DNA of 35,865 nucleotides from an uncultured Oscillospiraceae bacterium. Its GTDB lineage: Bacteria > Bacillota > Clostridia > Oscillospirales > Acutalibacteraceae. The stretch lies in NCBI GenBank assembly GCA_949297075.1, contig CASFRX010000017.1:1-35865 (forward strand), given 5' to 3'. The translations under genes were made by a program, and so were the position numbers. Shown here piece after piece: positions 25,732 through 33,090 of this stretch. Position 1 is the first letter of the stretch. Every line of letters starts with the position of its first letter. The notes below the pieces were generated by a model that was not told the origin of the DNA, ran no database searches, and saw nothing but the letters and a program-made list of their open reading frames with translations.

Positions 25732-27939
25732 ATGGAAAATTATGTCGGAAAACGCATAGACGGCAGATATGAAATTCATGAAATTATAGGCGTCGGCGGT
25801 ATGTCTGTTGTTTACAAGGCCTATGACAATATTGATGATAGAATTGTTGCTGTTAAAATACTCAAAGAAGAATATATAGCCAACGAGGAATTTAGGCGCA
25901 GATTTAAAAACGAATCAAAATATATTGCGGTTTTGTCCCATCCAAACATTGTAAAGGTTTATGATGTCAGCTTCGGCGACCATCTGCAGTATATCGTCAT
26001 GGAATATATTGAGGGCATAACTCTTAAAGAGTATATTGAGCAGCAGAAAGTTATTCAGCCGAAAGAGGCTGTCCACTTTACTACTCAGATACTTCGTGCC
26101 CTTCAGCATGCCCACGATAAGGGTATTGTTCACCGAGATGTTAAGCCGCAGAATATTATGCTTTTGCAAAACGGCAGTATCAAAGTTACGGATTTCGGCA
26201 TAGCAAGCTTCAGCCGCAGTGATACAAGAACAATGTCGGACAGCGCAATCGGCTCGGTTCACTATATCAGCCCGGAGCAGGCCAGAGGTGATTTTACCGA
26301 TGCTAAAGCAGATATTTATTCGGTAGGCGTTGTGATGTATGAAATGCTTACGGGCACATTGCCTTTCCAGTCGGACAGTGCTGTTTCGGTTGCTCTTATG
26401 CAGCTGCAAAACGAGCCGGTAAACCCGAGAGATATTAACGGCGCAATACCTGTAGGTCTCGAGCAGATTACAATGCACGCAATGCAAAAAGATCCGAAAT
26501 CACGCTATCAGTCAGCCGCAGAAATGCTACTCGATTTAGACGAATATAAGCGCAATCCCGGTATTAAATTTGATTATTCCTATTTTGTCGATAACGAGCC
26601 TACTAAGTATATTGACCGCACGATGACAATGAAAACACCTAAGGTTGGAGAGCCGGAGAAATTAGAGCCGGAGGAAGAAGATATAACCGACGAAGAGGCA
26701 CAGAATAACAGCAAGCTCATACCTGTTTTAACAGGCGTAGTTGCCGGTTTGGTGGCGGTTTTGTTGCTCATAGGCGGCTATCTGCTCATATTTACCGATG
26801 TGTTTAAGTCGGATAAGCTTAAAGTGCCGAATTTTATCAACATGAACTATGAAAACGAAATTAAGGGCAAGTATGAAAAATTCAATATTCAGGTTGAATA
26901 CGAGTTTAATTCTCAGTACGATTTCGGCGTTGTAACAAAACAGACACCGGAAAAAGGCGAAAAAATTAAAAAAGGCGAATCCGTTTTATTAACAGTCAAC
27001 ACTAATAAAACCACTCTTGTTGTTGATGTTTACGGTCAACCCTATATTACTGCTAAACAGACTCTTGAAAGCGCCGGCTTTGTGGTAACACAGGAATTGG
27101 TTTACGATACCTCTCAGGAGGATATGTCTGTTATATCTACTTCTCCGGAGCGTGACGAACAGGCGGCCGTAGGCTCAACCGTTGTGCTTTATGTTGCAAC
27201 CCACACCGATGCGAACGCTATACCTGCTCCTAAGCTTGTCGGCTATACTCAGGAAATTGCAATGGAGCTTCTCAAATCGGTTAATCTTGATGTCGGTGAA
27301 ATATCCATCGGTGACAGCGTACAGCCTGCGGGTACTGTTATTGAACAGACTCCTGCCGCCGATGAACCCGTGCATGAGGGCGAAAAGGTTAATATTGTTG
27401 TAAGCTCAGGCAAGGCGCCTACGGCAACAACTGAATTAACAATCCGTTTGCCCTATAAAAACGGCAATGCAGGCAGCCTTAAGGTTTATCTTAACAATGC
27501 CGCTGTAGACGGTGCAGGCGCTGAGGTTCTTCTCAACGGAAGCACATTTACATTCAGCGTAAGCGGCTCAGGTCAGGCAGATGCCCTGATTGTAAAAATC
27601 GACGGTTCTAATATTTACAGCTGTACTATTAACTTCACAACTGACCCCGTAGGTATAACCGATGAAAAAACCATTGAAGATGCTTATTATGATTCTTTCT
27701 ATAACGGAGCATCAAGCACAATACCCGATGTAACGGGTATGACGAGCAGTGTGGCTATTGCTTATCTTAACCAAAAGGGCTTCAACAATGTTTCTATTGA
27801 GGAGCAGACAACTCTTGATGCGAGCAAAATAGGTGTTGTCATTTCTCAAAAGCCCTCTCTTACAGGACTTAATAAGATTAAGCCATATCCAACAGATACA
27901 GCTATTGTTATTGTTGTAGGCAAAGGTGTGCTCGGATGA
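25732..27939 (+). CDS. prkC: PASTA-domain Ser/Thr kinase PrkC
   Basis: A 735-residue membrane eukaryotic-type kinase that senses peptidoglycan fragments or lipid II and controls growth, wall synthesis and spore germination. The kinase domain (about 13-275) has the glycine loop GVGGMSVVYK, K42, E61, HRD at 134-136 and DFG at 154-156. An acidic juxtamembrane region is followed by one membrane helix (about 331-355). Outside are PASTA repeats at about 362-424, 426-490 and 496-559, then a beta-rich stretch of about 100 residues (565-662) that is not PASTA, then a fourth PASTA at about 664-730. It is 15 bases after prpC and overlaps rsgA by four bases. Confidence 0.96.
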   Translation: MENYVGKRIDGRYEIHEIIGVGGMSVVYKAYDNIDDRIVAVKILKEEYIANEEFRRRFKNESKYIAVLSHPNIVKVYDVSFGDHLQYIVMEYIEGITLKEYIEQQKVIQPKEAVHFTTQILRALQHAHDKGIVHRDVKPQNIMLLQNGSIKVTDFGIASFSRSDTRTMSDSAIGSVHYISPEQARGDFTDAKADIYSVGVVMYEMLTGTLPFQSDSAVSVALMQLQNEPVNPRDINGAIPVGLEQITMHAMQKDPKSRYQSAAEMLLDLDEYKRNPGIKFDYSYFVDNEPTKYIDRTMTMKTPKVGEPEKLEPEEEDITDEEAQNNSKLIPVLTGVVAGLVAVLLLIGGYLLIFTDVFKSDKLKVPNFINMNYENEIKGKYEKFNIQVEYEFNSQYDFGVVTKQTPEKGEKIKKGESVLLTVNTNKTTLVVDVYGQPYITAKQTLESAGFVVTQELVYDTSQEDMSVISTSPERDEQAAVGSTVVLYVATHTDANAIPAPKLVGYTQEIAMELLKSVNLDVGEISIGDSVQPAGTVIEQTPAADEPVHEGEKVNIVVSSGKAPTATTELTIRLPYKNGNAGSLKVYLNNAAVDGAGAEVLLNGSTFTFSVSGSGQADALIVKIDGSNIYSCTINFTTDPVGITDEKTIEDAYYDSFYNGASSTIPDVTGMTSSVAIAYLNQKGFNNVSIEEQTTLDASKIGVVISQKPSLTGLNKIKPYPTDTAIVIVVGKGVLG

Positions 27940-28820
27940 GAGTAACAGACGGCATTTTAATTAAAGGAATTGGCGGCTTCTACTATGTGGAGGCCGCCGG
28001 CACAATATATGAATGTAAAGCCAAGGGGATACATCGCAAAAAAGGTTTGTCTCCCCTTGCCGGCGATAATGTTCAGATAACGATAAACGATGAGGGTTAT
28101 TGTTCTCTTGATAAGATTTATGAGCGTAAAAATTCCCTTGTCAGACCGCCTGTTGCCAATGTGGACAAGCTCTTTGTGCTTGCTTCAACCTGTGAGCCTT
28201 TGCCGAGCACCTTGGTTATTGATAAAATGACTGCAATCGCACAGAATAAGGGCATAGAATGTGCCATAGTGTTCACCAAGGAAGATTTGAAATCCGATGA
28301 TGGTCTTGCGGATATCTACCGTAAATCAGGCTTTGAAACCTATACTGTTTCTTCTTTAACGGGCAAAGGGATTGATGAAATAAGCAAAGCGATAAACGGC
28401 AACATATGCGTCTTTTCCGGCAATTCTGGCGTCGGCAAATCAACGCTGCTCAATAAGCTTGTTCCGAAGCTTCAGCTCGAAACAGGCGAAATAAGCGAAA
28501 AATTGGGCCGAGGAAGACACACCACAAGACAGGTTGAATTGTTCAAGGTGGGCGGCGGCTATGTCGCTGATACTCCCGGCTTTGCGGCGATTGATTTAAC
28601 GGCGGACGAAGTGATATTAAAAGAAAATCTGCCTTTCTGTTTTAAAGAGTTTTTGCCGTATCTCGGCACTTGCAAATTTTCAAGCTGTGCACATATAAAC
28701 GATAAAGGCTGTGAAATTTGTGCGGCTGTTGAGCAGGGCGAAATTATGAGATCCCGCCACGAAAGCTATGTTTCAATGTATAACGAAGTTAAAAATATTA
28801 AGGATTGGGAGCTTAAGTAA
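27936..28820 (+). CDS. rsgA: Ribosome small-subunit GTPase RsgA
   Basis: A 294-residue circularly permuted GTPase that assists late 30S assembly. An N-terminal OB domain is followed by G4 (TKED, 114-117), then G1 (GNSGVGKST, 162-170), then G3 (DTPG, 212-215), the diagnostic permuted order. The C-terminal zinc region contains CKFSSCAHINDKGCEIC. In Bacillus the homologue is phosphorylated by PrkC, which is encoded just upstream and overlaps by four bases. Confidence 0.96.
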   Translation: MRVTDGILIKGIGGFYYVEAAGTIYECKAKGIHRKKGLSPLAGDNVQITINDEGYCSLDKIYERKNSLVRPPVANVDKLFVLASTCEPLPSTLVIDKMTAIAQNKGIECAIVFTKEDLKSDDGLADIYRKSGFETYTVSSLTGKGIDEISKAINGNICVFSGNSGVGKSTLLNKLVPKLQLETGEISEKLGRGRHTTRQVELFKVGGGYVADTPGFAAIDLTADEVILKENLPFCFKEFLPYLGTCKFSSCAHINDKGCEICAAVEQGEIMRSRHESYVSMYNEVKNIKDWELK

Positions 28821-28872
28821 CCCTTTTTTGTGCTGTATCATAAAATGTAGTAAACAGAAAGGGGAAATACAT

Positions 28873-28959
28873 ATGAAAATTGTGGTGCTCCGCAGTCCTA
28901 AGGCTTTGCAAGGTTTTTTGAGAATGATATTCGGCATTAAAAAGCTGGAGAGTCTGTAA
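28873..28959 (+). CDS. spoVM: Stage V sporulation protein SpoVM (28 residues)
   Basis: A very short gene that standard length cut-offs miss. The 28-residue product is an amphipathic, basic helix beginning MKIVVLRSPKALQGF. It keeps key positions of Bacillus SpoVM: P9, K10, G14, R17 and G21. SpoVM inserts in the convex forespore membrane and recruits SpoIVA to start coat assembly. AAAGGGG lies eight bases before the ATG, and a strong terminator follows. Its position after prkC-rsgA matches Bacillus, where rpe and thiN intervene. A CATAAAAT block at 28839-28846 could be part of a mother-cell sigma promoter, but this is weak. Confidence 0.92.
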   Translation: MKIVVLRSPKALQGFLRMIFGIKKLESL

Positions 28960-28970
28960 AATGAACAAAT

Positions 28971-29002
28971 CCCGATGCTTGATAATCAGGCATCGGGGTT
29001 TT
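28971..29002 (+). terminator. Intrinsic terminator after spoVM
   Basis: CCCGATGC (28971-28978) pairs with GCATCGGG (28990-28997); the stem can extend inward with one G-U pair. GTTTT follows. It closes the yicC-spoVM operon and separates it from the convergent patatin gene. Confidence 0.9.
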
Positions 29003-29006
29003 AACA

Positions 29007-29852
29007 TTATATGAATTTGATTATTTTCTCGGCATCGTCAAAGCCCTTGGCGTATAGCTTATTAAGGCTTTGGATGTTTCTTGTAACCGTGTTGACATTG
29101 CAGCGGTCATCCGGGGAAACTATCAGCACTTTGCCATCCTTTTCAAGCTCTTGGAGCTCACTTAATGAATTGTTGTATTTTTCGTGCATTTTAAGCATCG
29201 CTTCGGTTACTTTTGGATATTGCTCGTTAAAGCTTTTGAGCGCAGAAAAATCCGGACCTTTTTTCTTTAATTCGTCAATGGGCTTGGTGAGAGCCACAAC
29301 CACCTTGTCGCAACCGTCTGCAAAAGCCTTTTTGTAAGGGACAGGCTCTGCAATTCCGCCGTCAAAATAGGTTTTGTCTCCGATTTTTATCGGGGGGCAG
29401 GCGAGGGGAATTGCACATGAGGCTTCCAAAACGGTATAGTCATCCTGCGAAATTCGGCTAAAATCAAGGTATTCTGCTTTGCCGTTTGACGCATTTGTCG
29501 CAACGGCAAAAAATTGGCAGTCGGCCGAGCTTGCAGCCTCGAAATCCAATGGGTCTTCGCCATCGCTGTTAGAAAGGGTTTTATATACATATTCAAGGTC
29601 GAAAAACACTTGCTTTTTCAAGAATAAGCGCAATCCCATATATTCGTCTCTCTGGGCATAGTCTAAGTAAAATCTCTTATTTCTTCCTCGCTGATTTGCC
29701 ATATAGGTTATGAGATTTGCGCTTCCTGCGGATACACCGATACAGTATTCGGGTTTAATGCCCTCATCCATCAAACGGTCATATATTCCGCATGTGTATA
29801 CGGCTCTCATACCGCCGCCTACATCAACAAAGCCTACCATTTGTAACACCAT
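29007..29852 (-). CDS. Patatin-like phospholipase
   Basis: A 281-residue patatin-family serine hydrolase, the bacterial RssA/YjjU type. The oxyanion loop DVGGGMR is at 10-16, the nucleophile S41 lies in GVSAG (39-43), and the dyad aspartate is D164 in DGG (164-166). There is no signal peptide. The family hydrolyses acyl esters such as lysophospholipids; the substrate is unknown. The start is uncertain: ATG at 29852 has AGAGG only two bases away, whereas GTG one codon later is better spaced. It is the only minus-strand gene in the window, convergent with spoVM and divergent from the metallophosphoesterase. Confidence 0.9.
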   Translation of the reverse strand: MVLQMVGFVDVGGGMRAVYTCGIYDRLMDEGIKPEYCIGVSAGSANLITYMANQRGRNKRFYLDYAQRDEYMGLRLFLKKQVFFDLEYVYKTLSNSDGEDPLDFEAASSADCQFFAVATNASNGKAEYLDFSRISQDDYTVLEASCAIPLACPPIKIGDKTYFDGGIAEPVPYKKAFADGCDKVVVALTKPIDELKKKGPDFSALKSFNEQYPKVTEAMLKMHEKYNNSLSELQELEKDGKVLIVSPDDRCNVNTVTRNIQSLNKLYAKGFDDAEKIIKFI

Positions 29853-29877
29853 TTCCTCTAACTAAAAATATATAAGT

Positions 29878-29905
29878 ATTTTACTCAAAATTTACAAATT
29901 GTCAA
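29878..29905 (-). promoter_or_regulatory. Sigma-A promoter for the patatin gene
   Basis: On the minus strand a consensus -35 TTGACA (29905-29900), a 16-base spacer and -10 TAAAAT (29883-29878) lie about 25 bases before the gene. Confidence 0.65.
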
Positions 29906-29924
29906 TCATTAATTGTGCCATCTG

Positions 29925-29933
29925 TGTTATAGT
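29925..29933 (+). promoter_or_regulatory. Extended -10 promoter for the metallophosphoesterase gene
   Basis: TGTTATAGT (29925-29933) is an extended -10 element. No good -35 box is found at the expected distance; that region overlaps the -35 of the opposing patatin promoter. Confidence 0.5.
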
Positions 29934-29968
29934 GTAACCGAAAAAATTCACTTTTAGGAGAGGTTTAT

Positions 29969-31195
29969 ATGAAGAAATTTACAAGGCTAATTTCACTTAT
30001 GCTGGTTCTGTTGATGGCGTTGGGCATGTCAAATGTCGGCTTAGCAAATGATATATCAGGCGGTTCAGCAAATAATATGGTGCGTTTTGGCTCAGACGGC
30101 AAGCTTAAGGTTATGCACATTACAGACAGCCATATCACAAGCAAAAATGCAGACGCTTCAATGTGGCTTATTGGTAAAGCACTCGATAAAGAGCAGCCCA
30201 ATGTCGCTGTTGTTACCGGAGATAACATAAATGCAGGTGAAGGCTGGGAAAAGGTCAAAGAATTTGTTGACAGATATATGGAGCTTTTCGAGAGCAGAGG
30301 TATTCCTGTTGCTGTTACTTTCGGCAATCACGATTCCGAAACAGATCAATTCACAAGAGATCAGCTTTTAGAGCATTACAATAGATTTTCTTGCAGCCTA
30401 GCAAAAGCTGATGTTCAGCCTCTTTCAGGCAGCGGTACATATTATGTTCCTGTTTACGGCTCAAATGATAACTCAGTAAAGTTCAATCTTTGGGTTTTTG
30501 ATTCTAATGATTACGATGCTGAAGGTAATTACTCATGCGTTCAGGCGGATCAGGTGAACTGGTACAAGGCGACTTCTGATAAAATAAGGCTTGCAAATGG
30601 CGGTCAAAAGGTTTATTCCTTTGCTTTTCAGCACATTATCGTTCCGGAGATATATGATGTTCTAAAAAAGGTGGATCATTCCGGCGCATTTATCTATGAG
30701 CGTATATATACCGATGGTGAGTATTATGCATTTGACCCCGACAGCACTAACTACGGCACTCTATATGAGGAACCTTGCTGTGGTTACGAAAACTTCGGTC
30801 AGTTTGATGCTATGGTAGAAAAGGGTGATGTTATTGCCGTCTTCTCAGGCCACGAGCATACAAACAACTTTGCCGTAAACAATCAGGGCATTGATATTGT
30901 TAACACAGGTTCATGCCGTTATAACGGCGATGCTTATTCTGCTCAGTACGGCTACAGAATCCTTGAAGTTGATGAGAACGATCCTTCAAAATATACCACA
31001 AGAGTTGAAAAATGGTACGATATGTTTACTTGGGGGGATGTGTTCACACTTAAATCAGCCGGGGATGACTTGGGTTTTGATACTGCTTTAAATGTAACCT
31101 TCCAAGGCTTCTTCCAAAAAGGTTGGAATAATTTCTATATCGCTATTGTTGAAATGTTTACAGGTCGCCGGGTTTCATACCCTCACAGTAAATAA
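29969..31195 (+). CDS. Secreted calcineurin-like metallophosphoesterase
   Basis: A 408-residue exported phosphoesterase. A signal peptide spans about 1-26 with cleavage near GLAND. The binuclear metal motifs are DSH (D53, H55), GDN (84-86), GNHD (119-122), a His in FAFQH and GHEH (FSGHEHTNN). The arrangement resembles the DCR2/purple-acid-phosphatase-like branch. It probably releases phosphate from organic phosphates outside the cell. The last 35 residues contain a hydrophobic stretch that might associate with the membrane. TAGGAGAGG precedes the start. The small membrane protein gene follows after 24 bases. Confidence 0.92.
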   Translation: MKKFTRLISLMLVLLMALGMSNVGLANDISGGSANNMVRFGSDGKLKVMHITDSHITSKNADASMWLIGKALDKEQPNVAVVTGDNINAGEGWEKVKEFVDRYMELFESRGIPVAVTFGNHDSETDQFTRDQLLEHYNRFSCSLAKADVQPLSGSGTYYVPVYGSNDNSVKFNLWVFDSNDYDAEGNYSCVQADQVNWYKATSDKIRLANGGQKVYSFAFQHIIVPEIYDVLKKVDHSGAFIYERIYTDGEYYAFDPDSTNYGTLYEEPCCGYENFGQFDAMVEKGDVIAVFSGHEHTNNFAVNNQGIDIVNTGSCRYNGDAYSAQYGYRILEVDENDPSKYTTRVEKWYDMFTWGDVFTLKSAGDDLGFDTALNVTFQGFFQKGWNNFYIAIVEMFTGRRVSYPHSK

Positions 31196-31219
31196 TCCGA
31201 ATTAATAGGAAAAAAAGCT

Positions 31220-31630
31220 ATGAAAGAAATCTTAATGTCCAATATACCTGCATCCGTTGCCGTAATCGGCCTCGTAGCCTACTTTTTCGGTATGGCTGTA
31301 GTTTTCGTTTCCTCACCTGTTAAAAATGCGGAAAAGTTTTCCGTTAAGCCGGTTGATAACGCAGGCAAAACCGAAATTCGTGTTTATTACGGCGGTATTT
31401 CATTTGCATTGGGTGCATTTTTGCTCTACCTGACGGTAGCCCTCAAAACACCCGTTTATTCCCAGGCAGGCGGTCTTTTCTTTGCCACAACGGTTTTTGT
31501 AACGCGCTCAATTTTCCTATGCGTCGATAAAAGCTGGAAATGCCCCTATACAAAGCTTGCTATCCCTGCAGAGGGTATGTTTGTTGTAGCTCTTTGGACT
31601 TGCTTTATTCTTTCAAAAGTTTTGTATTAA
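31220..31630 (+). CDS. Small membrane protein, DUF4345-like
   Basis: A 136-residue protein with four predicted membrane helices (about 10-30, 55-75, 82-98 and 115-133). The segment TEIRVYYGGISFALGAFLLYL matches the pattern of DUF4345 membrane proteins, whose function is unknown. Ribosome site AGGA is modest. Probably cotranscribed with the metallophosphoesterase; a new promoter follows. Confidence 0.75.
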   Translation: MKEILMSNIPASVAVIGLVAYFFGMAVVFVSSPVKNAEKFSVKPVDNAGKTEIRVYYGGISFALGAFLLYLTVALKTPVYSQAGGLFFATTVFVTRSIFLCVDKSWKCPYTKLAIPAEGMFVVALWTCFILSKVLY

Positions 31631-31644
31631 TGTTGGCTTTTGTA

Positions 31645-31672
31645 TTGACTTAACGCTAAAAACAGTTATACT
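31645..31672 (+). promoter_or_regulatory. Sigma-A promoter for the GH4-GH2 operon
   Basis: -35 TTGACT (31645-31650), a 16-base spacer and -10 TATACT (31667-31672) place the start near 31679, 26 bases before the GH4 gene. Confidence 0.75.
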
Positions 31673-31686
31673 TGAATTAAGTATAA
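31666..31686. promoter_or_regulatory. Palindromic operator candidate over the -10 of the galactosidase promoter
   Basis: TTATACTT (31666-31673) and AAGTATAA (31679-31686) form a perfect eight-base palindrome with a five-base centre GAATT. It covers the -10 box and the start point, the classical position for a repressor. No regulator gene is adjacent. Confidence 0.6.
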
Positions 31687-31704
31687 ATTAAGGGAGTGTT
31701 TAAT

Positions 31705-33042
31705 ATGAAGATTACTTTTATGGGTGCAGGCAGCACCGTATTTGCAAGAAATGTTATAGGTGACTGTATGTGTACACCGTGTTTCAGAGACGCAGAATTT
31801 GCTCTTTATGATATTGACGGTCAGCGTCTTAAGGATTCTGAGATTATCCTCAGTGCAATCAATGCAAATGTTAACGAAAGCAGAGCTAAAATTTCAACCT
31901 ATCTCGGCGTTGAAAACCGCAAAGAAGCGCTCAAAGGTGCAAATTTTGTTGTAAATGCAATTCAGGTTGGTCTTTATGACCCTTGCACTATTACAGACTT
32001 TGAAATACCCAAAAAGTACGGTCTTCGACAGACTATAGCTGATACTCTCGGTATCGGCGGCATTATGCGCGGCCTTCGCACTATACCTGTTTTAGAGGAT
32101 TTTGCAAGAGATATGCAGGAGGTTTGCCCCGATGCATGGTTCCTTAACTATACTAATCCCATGGCGATCCTCACAGGCTATATGACGAGATACACAGGTA
32201 TTAAAACTGTAGGCCTTTGCCATAGTGTTCAAAACTGTTCAAGAGGTATTCTCAGAGGTTTGGGCATGGAAGACAAAATTGAGGGCAGATACGATAAAAT
32301 TGCCGGTATAAACCACATGGCTTGGCTTCTTGAAATACATGATAAAGACGGTAATGACCTCTATCCCGAGATCAGAAGGCGTGCTATAGAGAAGAACGAT
32401 AAGGCTCTTCGCGGCGAAATTGAAAAGCACGACGATATGGTAAGATACGAGTATATAAGGCGACTTGGCTACTACTGTACAGAGTCCAGCGAACATAATT
32501 CCGAATACAATATGTTCTTCATCAAGGATAAGTATCCGGAAATGATTGAAAAATATAACATCCCCCTTGATGAATATCCTCGCCGCTGTATTGCTCAAAT
32601 TGCCGGTTGGGAAAAAGAACGGGATGAAATCCTTGCAGATGGCAAGATTACACATGAAAGAAGCCATGAATACGCTTCATACATAATGGAAGCTATGGTT
32701 ACGAATAATCCCTATAAGATCGGCGGCAATGTCCTAAACACCGGCCTTATTGATAATCTCCCTGCGGAAGCTTGTGTTGAAGTTCCCTGCCTTGTAGATT
32801 CAAGCGGCGTTACTCCTTGCCATATAGGTAAACTGCCTGTTCAGCTTGCCGCTATGAATATGACAAATATCAATCCGCAGCTGCTCACCATTGAAGCTGC
32901 TGTTACCAAAAAGAAAGAGCATATCTATCAGGCCGCTATGCTTGACCCTCACACAGGCTCTGAGCTCAGCATTGATGAAATTGTTAAAATGGTAGATGAA
33001 CTTATTGAGGTTCACGGCGATTGGATGCCCAAATATCACTGA
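31705..33042 (+). CDS. Glycoside hydrolase family 4, alpha-galactosidase (MelA-like)
   Basis: A 445-residue NAD- and Mn-dependent GH4 enzyme that works by a redox-elimination mechanism. The N-terminal Rossmann motif reads ITFMGAGSTVFARNV; ADTLGIGGIMRGLRT and NYTNPMAILT follow. The metal and specificity motif is CHSV at 172-175, the form linked with alpha-galactosidases in this family, with the second metal ligand H204 in GINHMAW. It is cytoplasmic, so substrates such as melibiose or raffinose must be imported. The ATG at 31705 has AGGGAG at the right spacing; an in-frame GTG at 31696 overlaps that site and is rejected. First gene of a two-gene operon. Confidence 0.93.
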   Translation: MKITFMGAGSTVFARNVIGDCMCTPCFRDAEFALYDIDGQRLKDSEIILSAINANVNESRAKISTYLGVENRKEALKGANFVVNAIQVGLYDPCTITDFEIPKKYGLRQTIADTLGIGGIMRGLRTIPVLEDFARDMQEVCPDAWFLNYTNPMAILTGYMTRYTGIKTVGLCHSVQNCSRGILRGLGMEDKIEGRYDKIAGINHMAWLLEIHDKDGNDLYPEIRRRAIEKNDKALRGEIEKHDDMVRYEYIRRLGYYCTESSEHNSEYNMFFIKDKYPEMIEKYNIPLDEYPRRCIAQIAGWEKERDEILADGKITHERSHEYASYIMEAMVTNNPYKIGGNVLNTGLIDNLPAEACVEVPCLVDSSGVTPCHIGKLPVQLAAMNMTNINPQLLTIEAAVTKKKEHIYQAAMLDPHTGSELSIDEIVKMVDELIEVHGDWMPKYH

Positions 33043-33090
33043 TTTTGTTTTTAGCCTCGATTATTACATAAAACAGTTAGGAGGATGAAA

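Noticed and set aside
25915..26487. 190-codon open frame opposite prkC
   Set aside because: Mirror of the kinase domain codons with no domain of its own.
28818..28846. Sporulation sigma promoter before spoVM
   Set aside because: CATAAAAT fits a sigma-E/K -10 loosely, but no matching -35 could be identified, so it is mentioned only under the gene.
31645..31665. Possible catabolite (cre) site around TTAACGCTAA
   Set aside because: The central CG is present, but the flanking bases do not fit the consensus TGNAANCGNTNNCA.
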